A DNA stretch of 64,000 bases. It comes from Variovorax paradoxus. GTDB taxonomy: Bacteria > Pseudomonadota > Gammaproteobacteria > Burkholderiales > Burkholderiaceae_C. A model generated the notes under the pieces. It was not told where the DNA came from, made no database searches, and saw only the letters and a list, made by a program, of their open reading frames with translations. Shown one piece after another: positions 1-7,185 of the stretch. A program made the translations under genes and the position numbers. The stretch's first letter is position 1. Every line of letters begins with the position of its first letter. Location: contig NZ_JXQQ01000065.1 of the NCBI RefSeq assembly GCF_000834655.1, forward strand, positions 1 to 64,000, given 5' to 3'.

Positions 1-150
1 GGTGCCCGCGGCCGTGGGGGCCGCGGCTGCCGCAGCGGGCGCCGCGGACGAGGCCGGCGCGATGGCCACGACGTCGGCGGCCAGGGCGGGACCCGCCGCC
101 GCGGCGCAGATCGCCAGCAGCCGGGCCATGGTGCAAGAGAGATGTCGCAC
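1..150 (-). CDS. cpaC: Tad pilus secretin, N-terminal fragment (CpaC/RcpA-like)
   Basis: This is the first 50 codons of a gene that runs off the left edge. The visible part is a basic N-terminus, a short hydrophobic run and an Ala-X-Ala site (GPALAAD), followed by a long Ala/Pro stretch, so it is an exported protein. An AAGGAGG site at 159-165 lies 8 nt before a GTG at 150, which decides the start; an ATG at 129 in the same frame is the alternative. The secretin identity comes only from position: it follows cpaB by 39 nt in the order flp-cpaA-cpaB, and cpaC normally comes next. No secretin domain is visible in this fragment. Confidence 0.55.
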   Translation of the reverse strand, partial: MRHLSCTMARLLAICAAAAGPALAADVVAIAPASSAAPAAAAAAPTAAGT

Positions 151-189
151 TTGGTGTTCCTCCTTGTGTGTGTGTTCGGGCAGGCCGGG

Positions 190-1032
190 TCAGAAGCAGG
201 TGAGCGAGCGGGCCGCGTGCTGGATCACCTCGACGCATTCGGAGGCGCGCTGCACGGCGGGGCCCGTGCGCGGCGCACGGGGGCGGGCCGGCACGGGTGC
301 CGCGGCGGCGGCGACCTGCACGATTTCCTTCTCGCCGAACAGCTGGCCCTTGGTGATGCCGCCGGTGGCCACAGTCGTCTTGTCCATCTGGTTGCGAAGC
401 ACCAGCGAGAGCGTTCCCACGCTGCGCGCAAGGTCGAGCTTCTCGGAGTCCTCCAGCGACAGCTCCAGCGTCACGGCGCTCACGACCTTGGGCTTGGTGT
501 CGTCGCGGTTGGCCTCCTGGGCCACGGCGAGCACGAGCACCTTCTCGAGCACCGTCTTGCTGATCTGCGAGGCCTCTTCGCCGCGGCCCTTGTCCTGCTG
601 GGCGTTGACCATCACGTCCACGTAGTTGCCCGGCAGCGCGAAGCCCGCGACACCGACCACGTCGTTCACGCGCACCGTCATGGCCCGCTTGCCGCTCGAG
701 ATCACCGCGGACAGCCCGCCCTGCGTGCCGACCGGCGCGAGCTTGCCTTCGATCAGCGGCTCGCCGCGCACCACGCCGACCTTCACCACGCGGTCGTCCA
801 GCGCCTTGATCTCGCCGAACGAGCCGGCGGGAACCGAGCCGCTGGGCCAGTCGACGGTGGAAAGCATCTGCGCGTTGACGCGGCTTCCCAGTTCGATGTC
901 CACCGCGGCCACCACCACCTTGTTGGAGGCGATCCCGCCTTGCTGGGAGACCCAGCCCGCCGCGTACACCGCGGCGGCCAGGCCGGTCATGAGGGCCAGC
1001 AGCAACAGCCCGAGCGCCTTGATGTTCTTCAT
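190..1032 (-). CDS. cpaB: Flp pilus assembly protein CpaB/RcpC
   Basis: A 280-residue periplasmic protein of the Tad pilus machine that works with the outer-membrane secretin. It has an N-terminal membrane anchor at about residues 7-25. A SAF-like region follows at about 37-100 (KVVVAAVDIELGSRV through GEPLIEGKLAP), then the RcpC-type region with ALPGNYVDVMV. The tail is Ala/Pro-rich and ends with two Cys residues. The start has a GGAGG site 5 nt upstream. It is 48 nt downstream of the prepilin peptidase and 39 nt upstream of the secretin start, so all are one minus-strand operon. The family call rests on the SAF/RcpC pattern plus operon context and is firm. Confidence 0.9.
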   Translation of the reverse strand: MKNIKALGLLLLALMTGLAAAVYAAGWVSQQGGIASNKVVVAAVDIELGSRVNAQMLSTVDWPSGSVPAGSFGEIKALDDRVVKVGVVRGEPLIEGKLAPVGTQGGLSAVISSGKRAMTVRVNDVVGVAGFALPGNYVDVMVNAQQDKGRGEEASQISKTVLEKVLVLAVAQEANRDDTKPKVVSAVTLELSLEDSEKLDLARSVGTLSLVLRNQMDKTTVATGGITKGQLFGEKEIVQVAAAAAPVPARPRAPRTGPAVQRASECVEVIQHAARSLTCF

Positions 1033-1080
1033 GGGAACCTCCGCCGTGAACGAGGAATGACGAGTGAATGAATAAAAGGG

Positions 1081-1665
1081 CTAGACGTAGCCCAGCTGGT
1101 GCGCGAGCACTTGCGCCGTCGTGCCTGCGCCGATGCAGATGCCGTACGGCAGCTTTCCCACCGAGCGGCTCACCCGCAGGCTCTCGTTGGGACGAACGCC
1201 CGCGATCGTCGACATGACCATGCCCTGGGCTGCGGCCCTGACGTTGTCCAGCATCGGTCCGAGACGGCGGCGGTGGATGGCGAATGCGAGTGCCGCGACG
1301 CCGCCCGCGATGAAGGTGAAGAGCACGGCCATGAGCGTCTGCTGCGGGCCGAGGAAGGCGCCGGCCATGGCCATCAGCTTGACGTCGCCCGCGCCCATGA
1401 TTCCGATCGCATAGAAGATCAGCATCGCGGCGAATCCGACGATGAGCCCGCCGAACGCGTTCATTGCACCTGCGACCGGCGTGCGTGCCGCGAGCGTCCC
1501 GTAGACCACGGCGAACAGCGCGCCGCCGAACGTCAGCCAGTTGGGAATGCGGTAGGAGCGCCAGTCGCTGACCGAAGCCACGACGAGCAGCGCGAGCAGC
1601 ACCGGCATGCGCAGGTCCGAAGCCAGCAGGGCCAGGAGGTCGAGGACGGCGCCGAATTCCTGCAT
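1081..1665 (-). CDS. cpaA: Prepilin peptidase CpaA/TadV (A24 family)
   Basis: A 194-residue integral membrane aspartyl protease that cleaves Flp prepilins. It carries the two A24 catalytic aspartates: Asp34 in the SDWRSYRIPN motif and Asp94 in the GxGD motif (GAGDVK). Hydrophobic segments lie around residues 20-32, 45-60, 70-90, 100-125 and near the end. It lacks the N-terminal methyltransferase half of PilD, as expected for the Tad-type short peptidases. A GGGGAG site precedes the ATG. The gene begins 16 nt after the stop of the small Flp pilin, its presumed substrate. Confidence 0.92.
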   Translation of the reverse strand: MQEFGAVLDLLALLASDLRMPVLLALLVVASVSDWRSYRIPNWLTFGGALFAVVYGTLAARTPVAGAMNAFGGLIVGFAAMLIFYAIGIMGAGDVKLMAMAGAFLGPQQTLMAVLFTFIAGGVAALAFAIHRRRLGPMLDNVRAAAQGMVMSTIAGVRPNESLRVSRSVGKLPYGICIGAGTTAQVLAHQLGYV

Positions 1666-1681
1666 GGTCTTCTCCCCGGGC

Positions 1682-1828
1682 TCAGGCGTTGCGCCGGATG
1701 GCGAGCAACAGGAGCAGGCACACCACCATCACCAGCGCACTGATCAGCGCGAACTCCATGAACGACATGCCGGCGTCTTCGCGCAGCAGGCCCATGAAGG
1801 TTCTCGGCAGCAGTTGAAGCGGTTCCAT
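1682..1828 (-). CDS. flp: Flp-type minor pilin subunit, 48 aa
   Basis: A very short pilin precursor. The sequence reads MEPLQLLPRTFMGLLREDAG, then MSFMEF, then a hydrophobic helix of about 20 residues ending in IRRNA. This matches the Flp processing pattern G/XXXXE-F, with cleavage after Gly20 placing Glu at mature position 5 and Phe at position 6. The mature pilin would be only 28 residues, shorter than most Flp pilins, and lacks the usual soluble tail. It is the first gene of the minus-strand Tad operon. The CpaA-type peptidase follows directly and would process it. Its promoter should lie in the AT-richer region to its right. Confidence 0.85.
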   Translation of the reverse strand: MEPLQLLPRTFMGLLREDAGMSFMEFALISALVMVVCLLLLLAIRRNA

Positions 1829-2479
1829 GCGGTTCCCCGGTTGTCTCGCGACGGGCCGCAACAGCTGCTCTGACCGGGATGGGCAGAGGCTTTCGGCCTG
1901 GGGATGACTTTAGGAATTGGCGTTTCTTCGCACATGAGCGAAGCGCACTTTTATCGGGGAGTCATGCGTCCTGTGCGTTTGGGCCTTGGAGCGTGACAAA
2001 GCGCCTACCCAAAACGGTGCAGCGCCAATGCTGGCGCTTGGAATTCAATGTTCAGCAAGCATTTTTGAATTTTGAATTCGCCAAGTCAAATTCAGCGGCG
2101 GCCGGATGAATAAATGGAATCCATGCATTCATTCATCAAGCGATCGCCAGCTGCACGACCTTCATAAGTCCTTGTTTTTATTCAATATTTTCGTCAAATA
2201 CTTGGGGCATGGCCGAACGCCAAACCAAAAGACCCGGCGAACGTAGCGTCGGGTCTTGAAAAGCACGGGAATTTGATGCGCAAAAATATCGAACGCGACC
2301 GAAAAGGTAGTCCTGAGGTAGTTCGGTTCGGAAATATGTATATCCGCGTGTAAGCGCAGGCAAAACAGCTGCACGAGCGAATCGTCGAATTCATAGCATG
2401 GCGCAAATTCGAGTCGCATCGAATCGAATTTCAATTGCTGCTTCCATTCCCGGAAATCTCCCCTCGACCGGACAAAAAA
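1829..2479 (+). other. AT-richer non-coding region with hairpins between flp and the LuxR regulator
   Basis: About 650 nt with no credible gene; base composition is clearly lower in GC than the coding DNA on both sides. It holds three inverted repeats: CTTCGC/GCGAAG at 1926-1943, AGCGCCA/TGGCGCT at 2021-2038 with a 4-nt loop, and the 11-bp stem at 2229-2257. There are repeated GAATTC-like and TTTTGAATT runs at 2040-2085. The region must contain the divergent promoters for the Tad operon (leftward) and for the response regulator (rightward). I could not fix either -35/-10 pair with confidence. Confidence 0.6.
2229..2257 (-). terminator. 11-bp stem hairpin, possible terminator or attenuator
   Basis: An inverted repeat with an 11-bp stem (one G-U pair) and a 7-nt loop. 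On the minus strand it is followed by TTTTGGTTT, which makes it terminator-like in the leftward direction; on the plus strand an A-rich run precedes it. No gene is known to be read leftwards into it. It could therefore end an unannotated small RNA, or act as a leader structure of the response regulator 220 nt downstream. Confidence 0.35.
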
Positions 2480-3283
2480 ATGCTCGATACCGCGCTCGTT
2501 CCCGCCGGCCCTTCGGCCTCCCTTGGCATGCCGCAATACCTCGGGGATGCCGTGCCCCGCATCGGTCCTCCTGCAACGAGGCCATGGCCGCACTTCCTTG
2601 CCGGCCAGGCGTTGTCCCCGGTGCGCGTGCTGCTCGTCGACGACGACGAGTTCACGCGCCGCATGATCGAGCGGGAGTTCCTGGCGGATGTGCGCATCCG
2701 CCTCGAAGGCCAGGCCGACAGCATCCGCGAGGGCCGCAAGCTGCTGGCCGCGCACGAGTTCGACGTGCTGATGGTCGACCTGCGGCTGGGCGACGGCCTG
2801 TGCTTCGAGCTCATCGAGGAGGCGCGGCGCCACCATTGCAACGGCGAGATCATCGTGATCTCCGCGCTCGAGGACGATGCCCACGTGCTGCGCGCCTTCG
2901 AGTTGGGCGCGACGGGCTACCTGCTGAAGAACGACTGGCTGCAGAGCTTTCCCGAGGCGGTGCTGCATGTGGTGAACGGCGGCGCGGCCATCACGCCGCG
3001 GCTCGCGCGGCGCCTGCTGCACCTCATGAACCAGCATCCGCGGGAGCACCTGGGCGGCGACACGCAGCCATCGGCGCCGCCGTCGCGTGATACGACGCTG
3101 ACGCAGCGCGAGAGCCAGATCCTGCGCTTCGTGGCATCGGGCCACGTCTCGATCGAGATCGGCGCGAAGCTCGGCATCACCGGCCAGACCGTGAACGTGC
3201 ACATCAAGAGCATCTACAAGAAGCTGCATGTGCATTCGCGCGCCCAGGCGGTGAACCTTGCCGTTCACACCGGCCTGATCTGA
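2480..3283 (+). CDS. LuxR/NarL-family response regulator (copy 1)
   Basis: A 267-residue two-component regulator. Residues 1-45 are a poorly conserved leader. A receiver domain spans about 48-170, with acidic pocket DDDE and phospho-acceptor Asp100 in LMVDLRLGDG. A Ser/Pro linker follows, and a LuxR-type helix-turn-helix lies at about 203-265 (TLTQRESQILRFVASG, TVNVHIKSIYKKL). The longest open frame begins at a TTG at 2435. ATG 2480 is preferred because the paralogue at 17538-18701 aligns from exactly this Met (MLDTALV versus MHDATLV). No histidine kinase is adjacent in the same operon. Ribosome binding site is weak. Confidence 0.85.
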   Translation: MLDTALVPAGPSASLGMPQYLGDAVPRIGPPATRPWPHFLAGQALSPVRVLLVDDDEFTRRMIEREFLADVRIRLEGQADSIREGRKLLAAHEFDVLMVDLRLGDGLCFELIEEARRHHCNGEIIVISALEDDAHVLRAFELGATGYLLKNDWLQSFPEAVLHVVNGGAAITPRLARRLLHLMNQHPREHLGGDTQPSAPPSRDTTLTQRESQILRFVASGHVSIEIGAKLGITGQTVNVHIKSIYKKLHVHSRAQAVNLAVHTGLI

Positions 3284-3297
3284 GCGGCACGAACAAA

Positions 3298-3316
3298 AGC
3301 GAGGGAGCCCCTCGCT
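3298..3316 (+). terminator. Perfect 8-bp hairpin after the response regulator
   Basis: AGCGAGGG and CCCTCGCT flank a 3-nt AGC loop, 15 nt beyond the stop codon of the response regulator. No T-tract follows, so it may be a Rho-assisted or stabilising 3' hairpin rather than a classical intrinsic terminator. Confidence 0.45.
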
Positions 3317-3365
3317 GCGCCGCGCTAGTGCTTTAAGCCTATGGCGACAACCCACAAAAGCTGGA

Positions 3366-3394
3366 TTGCCATTTGAATTGACTTTCCCTACATT
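3366..3394 (+). promoter_or_regulatory. Candidate sigma-70 promoter for the QseBC-like operon
   Basis: TTGCCA and TACATT are separated by exactly 17 nt, inside an AT-rich patch between the upstream hairpin and the small frame at 3505. It matches 5/6 and 4/6 of the consensus hexamers. It is read by eye only. Confidence 0.35.
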
Positions 3395-3504
3395 AATACG
3401 CCCGTTGTACATCCACAGCAACAATGTTGCGGATGGCGACCGGAGAACGAGCTGGCTACGACCCGACCGAAACCATCGGTTCAACAGTGCGCCGAGGAGA
3501 CAAG

Positions 3505-3699
3505 ATGAAGACTTCGAAAGTCGTTTCCCGTTCATCGTTCGGCGGGCTCTCTCCTGCCGGTGCGCTGCGCCTCGACGGTGCGGCCCGGTCTTCGTGCGAC
3601 ATCCGGCGCTGCCAGGCACCCGGCGATCTCCCGGGCCCGCTCTTCATCCCACCCGAAACATCTTGTGTGCGCTCCGCAGCGCCGGTTGGACCACGTTGA
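3505..3699 (+). CDS. Possible 64-aa leader ORF upstream of the two-component operon
   Basis: An ATG at 3505 follows a strong GAGGAGA site with 4 nt spacing. The frame stays open for 64 codons and ends 12 nt before the response regulator start. The predicted peptide begins MKTSKVVSRSSFGG and is rich in Arg, Ser, Pro and Gly, with three Cys. It has no signal peptide or domain I recognise. It may be a real small protein, a translated leader that couples to the regulator, or chance. The ribosome binding site is the only positive argument. Confidence 0.3.
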   Translation: MKTSKVVSRSSFGGLSPAGALRLDGAARSSCDIRRCQAPGDLPGPLFIPPETSCVRSAAPVGPR

Positions 3700-3711
3700 C
3701 AGGGTTCTGCC

Positions 3712-4389
3712 ATGCGGCTGCTCCTGGTCGAAGACAACGAACTGCTCGGAAGCGCCGTGCACAAGAGCCTCATGCGCGCGGGCTATGCGGTCGACTGGAG
3801 CCGGGGCGGCAAGGAAGTTCTCTCTTCGCTCGCGGCCTGCAACTATGACTGCGTGCTGCTGGATCTCGGCTTGCCGGACGTCACCGGCGATTCGCTGCTC
3901 AAGAGCATCCGCACCCGGGGGATTCCCGTCTCGGTGATCGTGATCACGGCGCGCTGCGGCATCCAGGACCGCGTGCGCCTGCTCGACATGGGCGCCGACG
4001 ACTACATGGTCAAGCCGGTGGACCTGGAAGAACTCGCCTCGCGCGTGAGGGCCGTGCTGCGCCGCGTCAACGGCAAGGCGCCCGCCTCGATCGAACCGGA
4101 GCATGGCCCGCTCAAGCTCTACCCGTCGCACCGCACGGCCACCTGGCATGGCGACATCGTCGCCCTCACCAACAAGGAATTCTGGCTTCTCGAGATTCTG
4201 GTCCGCCGCAAGACCCAGGTCCTTTCGCGCAGCCAGCTCGAGGAGGCGCTCTACACCTTCGATGTCGAGGTGGAGAGCAATGCGGTCGAGGTCCACATCC
4301 ACTATCTGCGGCGCAAGTTCTCGCCGGACCTCATCCTGACGGTGCGCGGCGTCGGCTATCAGCTCGGGCCGGAAAAGCTCAATGCATAG
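3712..4389 (+). CDS. OmpR-family response regulator, QseB/PmrA/TctD-like
   Basis: A 225-residue DNA-binding regulator. The receiver spans residues 1-115, with the acidic pair EDNE near the start, phospho-acceptor Asp51 (LLDLGLPD), the Thr/Ala-Arg switch region VITARCG, and Lys in MVKPVD. An OmpR winged helix occupies about 128-220 (LTNKEFWLLEILVRRK, VEVHIHYLRRKF, TVRGVGYQL). It overlaps the kinase gene by 8 nt, so the two are translationally coupled. The nearest non-regulatory genes are the peroxidase exporter genes. A PmrA-type CTTAAG box in the peroxidase promoter at 15955 is a good candidate target. Confidence 0.92.
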   Translation: MRLLLVEDNELLGSAVHKSLMRAGYAVDWSRGGKEVLSSLAACNYDCVLLDLGLPDVTGDSLLKSIRTRGIPVSVIVITARCGIQDRVRLLDMGADDYMVKPVDLEELASRVRAVLRRVNGKAPASIEPEHGPLKLYPSHRTATWHGDIVALTNKEFWLLEILVRRKTQVLSRSQLEEALYTFDVEVESNAVEVHIHYLRRKFSPDLILTVRGVGYQLGPEKLNA

Positions 4390-5836
4390 CCTCGCGTCAT
4401 CGTGGTCGTTGCGCCATCGCGTTGCTGCCATCGCGCTTTTCGTGTGCACCGCGACGCTGCTGGCCGGCGGCCTCGCCATGCATCGGGCCGACATCATCTC
4501 GGACCGCAACGTGCTGGACGCGCGGCTCGTCACGCTCGCGCGCACGGTGCTTGCCTTCGCGGAACACGAGATCGAGGAAGAGGGATTCATCGAAGGGCTG
4601 AGCGACGTCGTCAAGCAGACCGAAAGCTCGCTGGACGCGCGCTATCACTACCGGATCTGGTCCGTCGAAGGGCGGCTGCTGCACCAGAGCCACAAGGGCA
4701 GGCAGGCCGATCCGGTGCAGCCGATCGCACAGCGCGGCTTCGGCGAAACGGTCGTCGATGGCGAGGAAGTGCGAACCTACACCCATGTGGCCGCGAAGAC
4801 GGGCATGGTGATCCAGATCGCCGAGCGCCAGAGCGACCGCGAAGCGGCGGCCGGCATCACGACCGGCTACTTCCTCTCGTTCCTGGCGATTCCGCTCTTG
4901 CTGATCTTCGTGAGCACCTGGTGGTTCGTGAACCAGGCGCTTCGCTCCGTCGAGGGCTACGCCTCGCAGCTTCGCGAACGCCATGCGCTCGACCTGTCGG
5001 AGCTGAAGGTCGCGAATCCGCCGATCGAACTCAAGCCGATGGTCGATTCGATCAACGGGGTGTTCGCCCGCTTCCGTTCGGTGCTGTCGAGCGAGCGTGA
5101 ATTCACGGCCATCGCCGCGCACGAGATGCGAACGCCGCTCGCCGGGCTTCGCGCGCACGCCCAGTTGGCCACCGCCGTCGCCGCATCGCCGCAGGAGCTG
5201 TCGTCTTCGCTGCGCGGCCTGATGTCGGGCATCGACGAGGCCAGCTACCTCCTGGACCAGCTCCTGGATCTCGCCCGCGTCGACAGCCTGGCGGTGGTGG
5301 GGCATGTCGCGGTCGACGTGAACCTGCAGAAGGTCTTCCAGGACGTGATGTCCGAGCTCGGTCCGGTGGCGGCGCACAGCCAGGTGACCGTGGCCACGCG
5401 TCTGGAAGTGTCCCGGTTGCCGGCGGTGGAACTGGGCCTGCACATGCTGATGCACAACCTGCTGGACAACGCCATCCGCTTCACGCCCGCCGGCGGCCGC
5501 ATCGAGATCGGCAGCCTCCCGGTTCGCGAGGGCGTCCTGCTGACCTTCGACGACTCCGGCCCCGGCATCCCCGCGAGCCAGCATGCCGCAGCGTTCCAGC
5601 GCTTCAACCGCCTGGGCCGCGTCGATCCGCACGGCGTCGGCCTGGGCCTGTCGATCGTGAAGGCGGTGGCGCTCGCGCACCATGCTGAGGTGCGGCTGCA
5701 GAAATCGCCATTGGGCGGCCTGCGCGTGGAGATCACGTTTCCGGTCCCGTGCGACACCGCAGCCGAAACCGACGAAAGGCCGGCGAAGAGCCAGGGGCTC
5801 ACATTTGTCGTGCAGCCCGGCGCAACGTGGAAGTGA
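4382..5836 (+). CDS. Sensor histidine kinase, QseC-like
   Basis: A 484-residue inner-membrane kinase, partner of the preceding regulator. Transmembrane helix 1 is at about residues 13-32, a periplasmic sensor of about 125 residues follows, and helix 2 is at about 160-180. The dimerisation/H box has His247 in AAHEMRTPLAG. The ATPase shows the N box (LLDNAIRFTP), G1 (DDSGPGIP) and G2 (GVGLGLSIV). The start overlaps the regulator stop by 8 nt. The last 38 nt overlap the convergent adaptor gene on the other strand. The signal sensed cannot be read from the sequence. Confidence 0.92.
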   Translation: MHSLASSWSLRHRVAAIALFVCTATLLAGGLAMHRADIISDRNVLDARLVTLARTVLAFAEHEIEEEGFIEGLSDVVKQTESSLDARYHYRIWSVEGRLLHQSHKGRQADPVQPIAQRGFGETVVDGEEVRTYTHVAAKTGMVIQIAERQSDREAAAGITTGYFLSFLAIPLLLIFVSTWWFVNQALRSVEGYASQLRERHALDLSELKVANPPIELKPMVDSINGVFARFRSVLSSEREFTAIAAHEMRTPLAGLRAHAQLATAVAASPQELSSSLRGLMSGIDEASYLLDQLLDLARVDSLAVVGHVAVDVNLQKVFQDVMSELGPVAAHSQVTVATRLEVSRLPAVELGLHMLMHNLLDNAIRFTPAGGRIEIGSLPVREGVLLTFDDSGPGIPASQHAAAFQRFNRLGRVDPHGVGLGLSIVKAVALAHHAEVRLQKSPLGGLRVEITFPVPCDTAAETDERPAKSQGLTFVVQPGATWK

Positions 5837-7148
5837 TCGGCTCCAGCAGGTACTGAAGCGCTGTCTGGAAGCCGCCTTCGATGTACACCTCGGCCGGCAT
5901 GCCGGCCTGCATTTTCAGGTCGCCCACGGCCTCGACCGATTCGGCGTCGGCCAGGATGGAGACCGCGTAATACGGCATCTGCGTCGTCTTGTCGGTGAAC
6001 CGGTCGCCCGAGACGTAAGTCACCTTGCCCTTCACCATCGTGGCATTGCGGTACTTGAAGGCCGTGAACTTGATCCGGGCGCTCTGCCCTATCAGCACGT
6101 TGTTGACTTCTTCCGGACGGATCTGCGCCTCGATCATCAGCGCGGTGTTGCTCGGCACGATCTCCGCGATCGCCTCGCCCGGCCGCACCACCGCGCCCGG
6201 CGAGGTGAACTTCAGGTCGATGATCTCGCCTGCCGCCGGCGCCAGCACGACCTGGCGCGTGGTGGCGTCGTCCGACTTGCGCAGCTCCTGCTCGATCTCG
6301 CTCACGCGGGTGACCGCGCTCTTGAGCTGGTCGCTCGCCGAGCGGAGGTATTCGTTGACGATCGAGTTGCTCTTGATGTCGGCATCGACCAGCCGCCCGT
6401 GGCCGCGCGCAAGCTCCGAGCGGCGCTCTTCCAGCTTCGCGGTGTAGTCGGCCACCGAGGCTTCCATCTGGTTGATGCGGGCGTTCGAGACGAAGCCCTC
6501 CTGCACCAGGTCGCGATTGGCCTGGAGGTCGCGGTGCTGCAGCGCCAGCGATTCCTGCGCCTTGACGCCCTGCGCCTCCAGCGAACCGATCTCCTGCTGC
6601 ACCTTCTGGCGCAGCATGCGCATGAGCGCCAGTTCGCTTTGCAGCGAATGCCGGCGCGCCGAGAACAGGGCCGTCTCCTTGGCCATCGCATCCTGCAGGC
6701 GCGCGTCCCTGAGGGCCTCGGCCTGGAGGGCCTCGGAAAACACCAGCTTCTCGGCGCGGCGCTGCTCGGCTTCCAGGCGCTCCAGGGCGGTGCGCTCCAC
6801 CGCGAGGCGGTAGGTCAGGCGATTGCGGTCGGCGTCCATGCCCACGTCTGCAAAAACCACCAGCGGCTGGCCTTCCTTGACCTGCTGCCCGTCGCGAACC
6901 AGGACCTGCCGCACGATGCCCCCTTCCAGGTGCTGCACCGGCCGGCGGTTCAGATCGACCTTGACGTGCGCCGGCGCCACCACGGCCATGGCCAGCGGCG
7001 CGAGCCCGACCCACATGGCCACCGGAACGACGATGGCGAACACGGTCCCCAGGCCCAGCCGCACCAGGCCTTTGATCTGCTGCTTGGTGGATTTGCGCTT
7101 CGGCTTCGTGCTCCCGAGCGGAAGTGCCTGTGCGTGTGCGTGCGTCAT
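5799..7148 (-). CDS. prtE: Type I secretion membrane-fusion (HlyD/PrtE-family) adaptor
   Basis: A 449-residue periplasmic adaptor linking an ABC exporter to a TolC channel. A single N-terminal membrane helix lies at about 30-52. A lipoyl-like half follows (VQHLEGGIVRQVLVRDGQ), then a long alpha-helical hairpin at about 100-290, and the second lipoyl half plus beta-barrel (LAPAAGEIIDLKF, PGEAIAEIVPS). The C-terminus has the typical GMPAEVYIEGG...LEPI segment. It starts 37 nt after the ABC transporter. The substrate is almost certainly the upstream RTX peroxidase in the same operon. Confidence 0.93.
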   Translation of the reverse strand: MTHAHAQALPLGSTKPKRKSTKQQIKGLVRLGLGTVFAIVVPVAMWVGLAPLAMAVVAPAHVKVDLNRRPVQHLEGGIVRQVLVRDGQQVKEGQPLVVFADVGMDADRNRLTYRLAVERTALERLEAEQRRAEKLVFSEALQAEALRDARLQDAMAKETALFSARRHSLQSELALMRMLRQKVQQEIGSLEAQGVKAQESLALQHRDLQANRDLVQEGFVSNARINQMEASVADYTAKLEERRSELARGHGRLVDADIKSNSIVNEYLRSASDQLKSAVTRVSEIEQELRKSDDATTRQVVLAPAAGEIIDLKFTSPGAVVRPGEAIAEIVPSNTALMIEAQIRPEEVNNVLIGQSARIKFTAFKYRNATMVKGKVTYVSGDRFTDKTTQMPYYAVSILADAESVEAVGDLKMQAGMPAEVYIEGGFQTALQYLLEPITSTLRRAARQM

Positions 7149-7185
7149 GGCGTGTTGCCCTCCTGTCTTGCTGCGGTCCGTAGCC

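Noticed and set aside
2162..3619. 485-codon minus-strand frame over the LuxR regulator
   Set aside because: Complement of a well-supported regulator; composition (Arg/His/Ala-rich) is that of an antisense shadow.
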